A stretch of 64,000 nt of DNA, taken from the NCBI RefSeq assembly GCF_964355755.1, contig NC_092676.1, positions 27,882,288 to 27,946,287 on the forward strand. The letters run 5' to 3'. Origin of the DNA: Antedon mediterranea. Lineage: Eukaryota; Echinodermata; Crinoidea; Comatulida; Antedonidae. A program made the translations under genes and the position numbers. The notes beneath the pieces were generated by a model. The model made no database searches. It was not told the origin of the DNA and saw only the letters and a program-made list of their open reading frames with translations. Shown one piece after another: positions 55,801-64,000 of this stretch (positions within the stretch are counted from its first letter, which is position 1; every line of letters begins with the position of its first letter).

Positions 55801-57590
55801 TGTACCAGATTTTCGTTTAAATTATGGTCGTCATTTAAGTAGAAAATCGAAAATTATCGCAGTAAATAGAAATAAGGAGCAACTGTATAAGGTATGCATT
55901 CAATCAATAATACAAACCAAACCTCATGGTCAAAGGGCTAGAGTATTGGGTCAACTTCCTAAAGCTTTGTCTATATTATCAAACTTTGTGACAACAAAAT
56001 GTGATGTGCCCATATATGGACATGATGATGTCATATCTCTACCATATTTGGGCACATGACACTTTTTTGTCAAACTATTTGATAGTGGAGACAGTGCTTA
56101 TTTATTTAGGTGATATTTTTCGTTGCAGAACACTGATGCATTTTGGAAGCCTAGCCTAGCTGTTCAGGCAGACGTTGGCAGTTTCTTGTTGTCTCTACAA
56201 AAAGGTCTAAAAGACTTCAAATGTGATGAAGAATGGGTGAAATCATTGAAGGCAAAAGATCAGGAAAAGGAGGACTCAAACAGGCAAGGAATATTAATTT
56301 ACAGTCTACAGTCACTGGGCATGAATTTGGTCCGACCACTGGACAGGAATCCAATCTCAGTAGCTTTACAGTCTACAGTCACTGGGCATGAATTTGGTCC
56401 GACCACTGGACAGGAATCCAATCTCAGTAGCTTTACAGTCTACAGTCACTGGGCATGAATTTGGTCCGACCACTGGACAGGAATCCAATCTCAGTAGCTT
56501 TACAGTCTACAGTCACTGGGCATGAATTTGGTCCGACCACTGGACAGGAATCCAATCTCAGTAGCTTTACAGTCTACAGTCACTGGGCATGAATTTGGTC
56601 CGACCACTGGACAGGAATCCAGTCTCAGTAGCTTTACAGTCTACAGTCACTGGGCATGAATTTGGTCCGACCACTGGACAGGAATCCAATCTCAGTAGCT
56701 TTACAATGTTCAGTTACGAAAATATGGAACAAAAAACGCAATATGATAGTTTTCTACTTGCATTTTTTTCTTATGAACGCTCTATTTTTTCTATCGTTTT
56801 AGGAAGAAAGCCGCAGAACCTGTGAACAAGTATCTTAATCCTCTTCAAGTACTTTACCATGTAGAGTCTACGTTGGACGACAACAGCATCTTAGTGGCTG
56901 ATGGTGGCGACTTCGTCGGTAGTGCGGCCTATATTGTCAGGTACAGTATCTATCTATACTTCTTGGCTTCTCTAAAATGAATCACATACAGTATTATATT
57001 GTTATTTGTTTTGTCATGATTTTGTTTTTTATTTTTTAGGCCCAGGGGTCCAATGCGCTGGCTTGATCCAGGTGCCTTCGGTACACTAGGAGTTGGAGGT
57101 GGATTCGCTTTAGGTGCCAAGCTGGTGAGGCCAGATGCCGAGGTCTGGATCATGTACGGGGATGGATCACTTGGGTACAGTGTAGCTGAATTTGACACTT
57201 TTACTCGTCATAAATGCCCCGTGATAGCTGTGGTTGGTAACGATGCTTGTTGGACGCAAATTGTTCGGGAACAGGAGCCGATGCTGGGGTCAAGAGTTGG
57301 ATGCGACCTCGCTGTAAGCTGTTTAGATTAAATACATATTAAATATATACTGCATTGTTTTTAAACTTTAAAAAGAATTACTAATTCTAATTTCCATTTC
57401 CTAGTTCTGTGATTACGATACGGTTGCGAGAGGCTACGGTGGTTATGGACTGAAGCTGTGTGGTGAGGAAGGTGAAGATGTACTGAAGACACTCCAGTCC
57501 GCTCAGAAGCTCTGCAAGGAGGGACAACCTGTCCTAGTTAACTGTCTGATTGGTAGAACTAACTTCAGGGATGGATCTATCTCTGTTTAA
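52839..57590 (+). CDS. ILVBL: ILVBL-like 2-hydroxyacyl-CoA lyase / acetolactate synthase-like protein, complete, 13 exons, 621 aa
   Basis: Exons: 52839-52937 (ATG), 53544-53702, 54129-54299, 54388-54526, 54779-54893, 54989-55089, 55260-55369, 55535-55658, 55797-55891, 56129-56283, 56803-56940, 57040-57313, 57405-57590 (stop); 1866 nt in frame. It is a thiamine-diphosphate enzyme; the vertebrate protein (HACL2) is an ER membrane 2-hydroxyacyl-CoA lyase acting in fatty-acid alpha-oxidation. A hydrophobic N-terminal segment (residues about 4-22, [16 protein letters not shown]) fits the ER anchor. The catalytic glutamate sits in VVDVRHE, followed by [12 protein letters not shown] and TAGPGLTN. 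The C-terminal cofactor motif is GDGSLGYSV...GND, and FRDGSI is at the end. The length is close to the human 632 aa. The junction 56283/56803 uses a GC donor (AACAG|GCAAGG). ILVB of bacteria is only a distant relative. Confidence 0.96.
54544..54691. mobile_element. MITE-1 copy 24
   Basis: TAAAGCTCAGTTGTCTACCC and GTCTGATAGTGTAGACAGAG, starting 18 bp after the ILVBL exon ending at 54526. Confidence 0.85.
55960..56100. mobile_element. MITE-1 copy 25
   Basis: TAAAGCTTTGTCTATATTAT and ATTTGATAGTGGAGACAGTG, ending 28 bp before the ILVBL exon 56129-56283. Confidence 0.87.
56297..56708. repeat. 67-bp minisatellite, six copies, in an ILVBL intron
   Basis: ACAGTCTACAGTCACTGGGC then ATGAATTTGGTCCGACCACT and GACAGGAATCCAATCTCAGT. 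Copies start about every 67 bp from 56313. They begin 13 bp after the GC donor at 56283 and fill most of the intron. Copies are nearly identical, so the array is recent. Confidence 0.93.
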
Positions 57591-58286
57591 AGTAGAGACA
57601 TACATTATCTCGGCCAGATAATTTTACTATTGTTGGCTAGCCATAAATTAAGACCAAAAATTACCGTTACAAGCTGTGACTTGTATTCTAAAGCAAATTT
57701 TAAATCCTAAATAATCAGATATAATTTTTAGTCGAACTACTGGAAGTAAAAAATCATCAATATAATTGAACTCACAATAAAAACTGCATAAAAGTATTAA
57801 TGAAATGTAAAATTAGAGACATTTATTTGTTACAAAAATGGTTATTATGTTCGTTTGTGTCAATTATTTTCCAAATTTAGAATCATTGTGTAAATTCTCT
57901 ATAAATAGTACTGAAAAAGAAAATATTAAGTTAAATGACCAAGAATATTAAAAATTATATGAAATTGAATTTGTTGTTATTCTTGTTTGTAAACTAAAGA
58001 TTACAACAAGCATAGTAAAAGCAAGGACGTGAGCAAATTGATTTGAGCGTATCATCACGAAAAGAAGAACTCTTATCAAACAATTTATAATTATATAAAT
58101 AAATACTAACTAACAGGAAATATCATATTGAGTATTCTGAGACTATCCCAGAATTGACACACAAATATAAAAACAAATCTGAAAGAGTATAAAAATATAT
58201 ATAAACTAAATCATATTGTTAAATATTACTGCTCTTGGTTTTGTATTTATGAATCCACTCCTGAAAATCATAATCCATCGTATCGA
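57591..58286. other. Tail-to-tail spacer of ILVBL and chitobiase A
   Basis: AT-rich sequence between two stop codons of converging genes; it must hold both 3' UTRs. AATAAA at 57776 (+) and TTTATT (AATAAA on the minus strand) at 57822 are the best polyadenylation candidates. No gene or repeat is seen. Confidence 0.6.
57776..57781 (+). terminator. Candidate polyadenylation signal of ILVBL
   Basis: AATAAA 186 bp after the ILVBL stop codon. Confidence 0.5.
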
Positions 58287-61194
58287 TTAGAGAAATGACG
58301 CCATTGCTTGCCACATGTCTTTTGCCTGTTGTTTTCCTTTGGCGTCGCCATCATAATCAAGCGTATCTCCATGCCACGCACCGACGCCGCGTAGGTTACC
58401 GATCTTTGCATAATCATATCGGTACTTTAGACTTTCTGGGTCGTCGTACCACATTTGATGCATTGCTCCCGTTTCAGCGCTCTATACAAATAAATTATTT
58501 CAAATCATTTGCAAAAAAATGTAGATGTACAATAGCAGTGGGTGTGAATTCAGTTTTAATTCACACAACATACACAATATATATAAATAATAATAAAACA
58601 TGAGTGTGTGTGGAGATTACAATAAGCCATAGCATGGCTTTAAGTCTGAACCTCCAGATAAAACAGTAATTTATCAAGTGAATAACATTGTTCTACCTGA
58701 TGCATAAGAAAAATCAAAAGGATGAAGTATGGTACTAGATACCAAAAGTATAGACTATTAAACAAGTGTATACCTTATATTGGAAGTAGGGTGCTGCATA
58801 TGTACTGTTCCACTGCCGTCCTGTTGTTGAACTTGTACTTAAAATCTTCTGTATATAGCGATACTCCACTTGTTTGCCAGCTGCATCGCTACAAGGTACT
58901 CCACGAAATGGTATCTTCTTGATGCTGCATACATCCTCCTAAACAACAATCAATGATAACAATACTATTGTACTGATAACAGATTTTGTACACAAATTGG
59001 ACAGCTAAAGCTTTGTCTACACTATCAAACTTGTTTGACAAAAAAAGTGTGTCTAAATATGGTAGTGATATGACATCATCATGTCCATATAAATGGACAC
59101 ATCCCATTTTTTGTCACATAAAGTTTTATAAGGTTAAGCGTCAAACTTACCTCAGTTAAAGTTACACAAGGGTAATCATACCCATACCAAGGCACACCAA
59201 GCACAAGTTTATAAGGTGAAATTCCCAGTTTTATAAACTTTTCAACACCTACAACAAAAATACAGAATCTGTTGTGAATAAAAGAAAGTGTATATCACAA
59301 GGAACTTATTCCTCTTTTAGTTTGATTCAGAATTGTAATTTAATTTTTAGCACTGTTAAAAATAGTTAAATAGTTATATAACTACTTTTTTTTTGCTTTT
59401 TTACTATTACAGTAGAGATAAAATGAAGTAAATTATGAAATAATTTAAATAAAGATCACAAACCACTAGCTGTCTTATTGTATGGTGAGTTTGCCATGGC
59501 AATACAGTCACCGTATATCTGACTCTGCTCGTCGTATGACATCACAAACACAAAGTCACATGCATCTGCAATATCTTTGTAGTTATAGCAACGCTTGTCA
59601 ATGCAATCAGGTGACCAAGCAACATCAGTGGTAACCTGAATAATGTATAATTGAATGATAATTAATTTTTTTACTTTCATTTGCGCCATCTGCATATCAT
59701 GGATTAGATTTCAAAAGATACTATCAATAGTGAAGCTCTGTCTACACTATCAAACTTTGTGTGACAAAAAAATGTGATGAAAATGTTATATATGTGAACT
59801 TTATTCAATCAATCGTACATTTGTTATAATGGTAACCACAATAAGATATAATATTACAGTAGATTTTTACAAAAAAACAAGACCAATATAAATATTAATT
59901 ATAAAATATATACAATGATTATTTACAGTAATGATAATAATAAAAATTAATTGTTTATATTGAATATTATTGGAAACAGAAGTTGAATAATAAAATACTG
60001 GAAAGTTTAATTAGAGGTTTACAATCAATGGAAAAGATGAAAACATATAATATTGTGATATACCAATAATGGACATGATGTTGTCATATTACTACCATAT
60101 CTGGTCACATCACACAATTTTTGTCAAACTAGTTTGATAGTGTAGACAGAGCTTTAGCAAGTTAAAAAAGTACCTGTGATCCAGGTATCATTTCATGAAA
60201 AACTAGGGTAGTCTCTGCAACGAGTTTTGTAAGTAACGGTGCATCTGATTTGTCCAAAGGATCTTCAATATCGATGTTGATACCATCCATAAACTGATCC
60301 TGAGCCAGCTTAACTTGCTGCGTTATCCACAAATTGGTATACGTTGAATTATTCAGTTGGTCTGCTGATACAACACCTTTAAAAAGTAAACAACTGATAG
60401 GTTATCATAACTTAGTCTACTATAAAAATAAAGAGAATTGAATTGAATTCTTTTTCTTTTCACAACCAACATGCACACACAATCCTGATTCAATTTCTCA
60501 AGTTCTTACTACACTTTTATATTATTTTATCATTAATTTATTATTTAGTATAAACATATTTTTGTTTTTATACCAATAGACCCTATGCACCATTTCATGA
60601 AAAAGTGTACAGTTTTGAAACCATTTATTTTACCATATTTATAAATTAAAATTAGAACCTTATAGCTGAAAAGGGATACCTTTCAATACAACCCTTGCTC
60701 CGTGTGAGTGTGCATAGCACATCAGATCAGGGTCATATTTCCCAAACATTGCAACTGTTGTAACTATTGACCAATCATAGCTCTTCCAGTCTGATCCGCC
60801 AAGTTGGAATATGAAAATCTGAAAAATAACAAACCTCAATATAGCCTACCACTAGAGTGCACTGGACAATATTAAAATGTGGGTGACCAATAAATGAAAT
60901 ATCATATGCACTGTAGATGTTGATGCTGATGCATGGCTGTCACAGGCCAGGACCATCATGCTGCATGTGGATTATGATGATACCTACAAGGTAGGTGCTT
61001 GTTTCGCAAATTGTTGCCTGGCTGATGATACGCCGAGGACGAGGTTGCCTCCTGGAACTTACCTCTTTTCTTGGAGAACTAGATATTGGTTTGCAAAGGG
61101 AACTATCAGAGCAAGGACAAGAGGTCGAACATATGACCAATGATATCATTAATTTAATAATGCTCAAAACGAGCAAAAAACTCCGGTTTTTCAT
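58287..61194 (-). CDS. CTBS: Di-N-acetylchitobiase-like (GH18) gene A, complete, 7 exons, 367 aa
   Basis: Exons (high to low): 61063-61194 (ATG), 60680-60818, 60174-60376, 59464-59635, 59151-59248, 58774-58938, 58287-58481 (stop); 1104 nt in frame. The lysosomal enzyme removes N-acetylglucosamine from the reducing end of N-glycan core fragments. The N terminus is hydrophobic (LLVLSIIKLMISLVIC), a signal peptide, followed by the family's cysteine start CPCSDSSLC. The GH18 active site DGINIDIE is intact, with acid/base Glu and the DxD aspartates. Further family words are MSYDEQSQIYG, GVPWYGYDY and PFRGVPCSDAAG. Near the C terminus the usual GMWN is GAWH. The donor after exon 60174 (GTAC) is weak but required by frame. 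The length is near that of vertebrate CTBS (385 aa). Gene B (61729 on) is a divergent paralog with the same exon phases. Confidence 0.95.
59006..59130. mobile_element. MITE-1 copy 26, right end decayed
   Basis: TAAAGCTTTGTCTACACTAT at the left; the right end stops at AAAGTTTTATA. It ends 20 bp from the chitobiase A exon 59151-59248. Confidence 0.82.
59732..60155. mobile_element. MITE-1 copy 27, interrupted by AT-rich insert
   Basis: Left part 59732-59790 (AAGCTCTGTCTACACTATC) and right part about 60055-60155 (TTTGATAGTGTAGACAGAGC). About 265 bp of AT-rich sequence, unlike any other repeat here, separates them. The element ends 18 bp from the exon 60174-60376. Confidence 0.8.
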
Positions 61195-61245
61195 CTTTAA
61201 ATACGATGGACTCGACTAGAATCAGTGTGTTAGTTTCCTCCTAGA

Positions 61246-61254
61246 TCACGTGAC
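61246..61254. promoter_or_regulatory. CLEAR-like E-box 1
   Basis: TCACGTGAC is the inner nine bases of the CLEAR consensus GTCACGTGAC bound by TFEB/MITF proteins at lysosomal genes. It lies about 50 bp upstream of the gene A ATG. Confidence 0.55.
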
Positions 61255-61266
61255 ATAACAGTTCTA

Positions 61267-61275
61267 TCACATGAC
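61267..61275. promoter_or_regulatory. CLEAR-like E-box 2
   Basis: TCACATGAC is the CATG variant also accepted by MITF/TFE factors, 21 bp from E-box 1. Confidence 0.45.
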
Positions 61276-61728
61276 AGGGCTTAAAAACCACTGAAGTGTG
61301 ACGTCGATGGCTTTGAAACTCAGGGGAATAACCCTAAAAGTGGAAAAACGCTGCACAATTACTTTAATCCTATAATTGGTAAAATTAATTTTTTCCATTT
61401 TGATGAATGATTGAATTAATATAATTAGGCCTATAATGCCTAAAAAAGCGTAAACTTTAAAATACTATTTAAATAAGGCCTACGTAGTCATTTATTCATT
61501 TAAATGGTGCTACATAGGCCTTATAATATATACAGTGTGACCTTATTACGGAACTCTTTTATATTATGATTTGCTCATGCGGCAAAACAATAAAGACGAA
61601 AAGAAAATTGTTTTGTGTTCATGCCCATGATCAACGAGGAAATAAAATCGTATAATTGGTATTATAGCAGGGTTTAGGCTTACTACTCTACCCTATTTTA
61701 TTAATAGAATAAGCACTTCTTCGAGAAT

Positions 61729-63781
61729 ATGGATTCCTTTTGGCTCCCTGTGAGCATCATCCTTTCTATTTTATCATCCCCCGTCTTTAGCTTGACGACT
61801 TGCCCATGCTCAGATAGTTCTCTCTGTAATCCAGTCAGCAGTCCTCCAAGAAAAGAGGTAAGAAATAATATATTATTGTAGGCAATTTATGAAATATAGA
61901 TAGTGGTGCAATAATAATGCAATTATAGGCCTATTCGCAAACATGCAAATTTATTGTCGGCCTATTTTATTTACCGCCGAAGCCGAGACTAAATTCAACT
62001 CTACAGTTTAATGCAGGTGATGATGACGGAAATTGTTATGATTTTTTGGGGGTTTCTTCTTGTATAAGCCTGCTTTTAAAATTAAAAAATATGATTTTAG
62101 ATTATGAAATAGGCTAACACTCTGGCAATTATAGGTTTTAGTATTCCAGCACCGAGGAACGTTATGGAAGAGCTATGATTGGTCAATAGTTACAACAGTT
62201 GCGATGTTTGGGAAATATGACCCTGATCTGATGTGCTATGCACATTCCAAAGGAGCAAGAGTTGTTTTAAAAGGTAGGCCTCATGGTTTTATTATTACTC
62301 CATGTTATATCCCAGTTGGTTGTAGTTAGCCACACAGTAATAATTGATATATGAATAAAACCCCCTCAAAGAAATAACGATAACGAAACCAGAAACAAAA
62401 GACGCCTTAAGTTAATGAAAGTAGGCCTATAAGTATAATGATGCATTATAAAATAATAAAAACAATCGTGACGTGTTGGGATTCAATGTTTCCACATAAA
62501 CTAAAGCTCAGTTCAGTTTGAGAAAAAAAAGTACCCAAATATGGTATAGTGATATACCCAAATATGGTAGTGATATGACATCATCATGTCCATATATAGG
62601 CACATCAGATTTTTTGTCACATGAAGTCATGATGTGTAGACAGAGCTTAAGTCTTAATTATATGCCTATTTTAAATCCTGACACGATGGCGATTAGCGTA
62701 TACAGCACATACCAATAACTCTGAACATAATCCATTTTGTTTTTCATACTTTTTTTGGTACTGAAATTTGACAGGCGATCTACCAGTTGCACAATTAAAG
62801 AATTCAACGTATACCAAGTTGTGGATAAAGCAGCAAGTTAAACTGGCTCAGGATCAGTTTATGGATGGTATCAACATCGACATTGAAGAGGCTTTACCGA
62901 AATCAGAAGCTCCCTTGCTAACAAAACTAATTGCAGATACTTCTAAGGCTTTTCACGAAGCTATACCAGGGTCTCAGGTACCATTTTAAAAGCTTTTCTG
63001 TTATTAATTGTATAATTTTCAGCAGGCATCATTATTAATATTATTAAAATCGTTAAAGAGGCGTTTCGTCGGGCCTCGTCGTACGATGCTGTCTGAGTTG
63101 GCCCAGTACGCTCTAATTCGAGGATTAATATAATTTTATACAGGTTAGTACTGACGTTATGTACTCCCCAAACTGCATAAATGAATGCTGTTTTGACTAC
63201 AAAGGCATCGCAGACGCATGTGACTTTCTGATGCTGATGTCATATGACGAGCAAAGTCAGATATACGGTGACTGTATTGCCATGGCAAACTCGCCATACA
63301 ACAAGACAGCTAAAGGTTTGTAGAAACAACATTTTGTAAATTACGAATTTTAAAGCATACATTGTTTCCAACGAATGGGTTTCACAAACGCATTTCGATC
63401 TCGAATTAATAAAAAGGAGAATATTAAACAGGTAAAAATGATTCTACGTGTATGTAGAAAAGGTTAGTTTCCAATAACCGCCAGAGCAGCAGGAGTTTGA
63501 AACAAACGTGTAATCGATTTTGTCCGTTAAAAAATGTTTAAATGTGCGCATTTATATCCACAAACATTTTAGTTTGGTATAAGTACAAACCGATTATCGC
63601 CACATACTAATCATTTTGTAATTAAAAATACATTTTAGTGGAAATTGTGTTCGAAAAGTGATTTAACTTTTGTATGTTTGCAGGTGTGACAGAATACCTA
63701 AAATTAGGGATTTCACCCGATAAACTAGTACTTGGCGTACCATGGTACGGATATGATTACACATGTCTCCATCTAACACAG
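61729..63781 (+). CDS. CTBS: Di-N-acetylchitobiase-like (GH18) gene B, first five exons (3' end outside window)
   Basis: Exons: 61729-61857 (ATG), 62135-62273, 62775-62977, 63144-63315, 63684-63781. The last one or more exons (two, if the structure follows gene A) are beyond the window. Exons 2-5 have exactly the same lengths as in gene A (139, 203, 172, 98 nt) and the same phases. Signal peptide (FWLPVSIILSILSSPVFSL), then CPCSDSSLC. The active site DGINIDIE, MSYDEQSQIYG and GVPWYGYDY are kept, so this copy looks enzymatically intact as far as seen. It differs from gene A where substrate loops are expected (CINECCFDY against CIDKRCYNY). Some exon parts are nearly identical to gene A at the DNA level while neighbouring parts are not. 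Confidence 0.93.
62502..62649. mobile_element. MITE-1 copy 28
   Basis: Left end shortened (TAAAGCTCAGTTCAGTTTG); right end GATGTGTAGACAGAGCTTA; core with two AAATATGGTA words. Confidence 0.8.
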
Positions 63782-64000
63782 GTAACTAGCAGTTGTGACC
63801 ATTTTTAACAAGTACTGTAAAGTGTTTATCTGAACGAGACCTGTAGAGAAATTTCAATCTTTTGGTTTAATTCTAAAATCAAATTCAGATTCATTTTGGT
63901 CACTAAAAAGACTTTTCAGGCTAGAGGGGAAAAGCATTTAAAGACAGTACGCTGTCATAAAGCTTGGTTCTCTCGCTAGACACAGCGCAATGACGTAAGC

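Larger units (their letters stand above)
61195..61728. promoter_or_regulatory. Bidirectional promoter of the chitobiase pair
   Basis: 534 bp between two divergent ATGs. Two E-boxes of CLEAR type lie 21 bp apart: TCACGTGAC (61246-61254) and TCACATGAC (61267-61275). They are closer to gene A. A TGACGTCG (CRE-like) follows near 61299. Confidence 0.6.

Noticed and set aside
56123-56825. Open frames running through the 67-bp repeat
   Set aside because: The part up to 56283 is the real ILVBL exon; beyond it the frame is intron sequence, and homology resumes only at 56803.
60958-61219. Two + strand open frames in the chitobiase A exon 1 region
   Set aside because: They are antisense to exon 1 and its intron, show no known domain, and lack splice support.
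1-64000. CRISPR arrays, rRNA, operons, phage or bacterial mobile elements
   Set aside because: The tandem repeats lack direct repeat-spacer structure, genes have introns throughout, and nothing prokaryotic or viral is seen.

Overview
This window is eukaryotic, AT-rich nuclear DNA from an animal. It holds six intron-rich protein-coding genes in a dense background of small repeats. Every gene model below was built by reading exons across AG|GT junctions and checking that reading frames join. Four of the genes are complete, from ATG to stop: KIF27/7-like, synaptojanin, ILVBL-like and one chitobiase. The other two run off the window ends. The gene set suggests a marine deuterostome, most likely an echinoderm or relative. 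It includes a single-chain, multi-repeat CNGK potassium channel of the kind known from sea urchin sperm, a single KIF7/KIF27 kinesin and a chitobiase pair. The species cannot be fixed from sequence alone.

Layout. 191-18396 (+): the C-terminal part of a CNGK-type channel, with the end of one repeat (S5, pore GYGD, C-linker, cyclic-nucleotide domain) and one whole final repeat (S1-S6, GYGD, cyclic-nucleotide domain). 18397-21901: 3' UTR, a hairpin-bearing satellite with a ~296-bp higher-order period, and a 53-bp minisatellite. 21902-35594 (-): a complete KIF27/KIF7-family kinesin (31 coding exons, 1308 aa), converging on the channel gene. 35624-40492: a foldback-type element, a tRNA-derived SINE, and sequence with no recognisable gene. 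40493-52382 (-): complete synaptojanin (21 coding exons, 1455 aa). 52839-57590 (+): complete ILVBL-like thiamine-diphosphate enzyme (13 exons, 621 aa), head to head with synaptojanin across 456 bp. 58287-61194 (-): complete di-N-acetylchitobiase-like gene (7 exons, 367 aa). 61729-63781 (+): a paralogous chitobiase, head to head with the first across 534 bp and cut by the window end.

Repeats. One palindromic MITE-like family (ends AAGCTCTGTCTACACTATC) has 28 copies plus a fragment, about one per 2.3 kb, almost all in introns. A second family (ends TTAAAGATGTATTGTCCC) has five copies. At least three tRNA-derived SINE families, several single inverted-repeat elements and many minisatellites fill the remaining introns. 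Two minisatellites have duplicated real splice sites of their host genes: an acceptor in the channel gene and a donor in the kinesin gene.

The genes do not form one pathway. The channel (sperm or ciliary cGMP signalling) and the KIF27/7 kinesin (cilia, Hedgehog) both act in cilia or flagella. Synaptojanin acts in endocytosis, ILVBL in 2-hydroxyacyl-CoA cleavage, and the chitobiases in lysosomal glycan breakdown. The chitobiase pair shares a promoter region carrying two CLEAR-like E-boxes, which fits lysosomal co-regulation.
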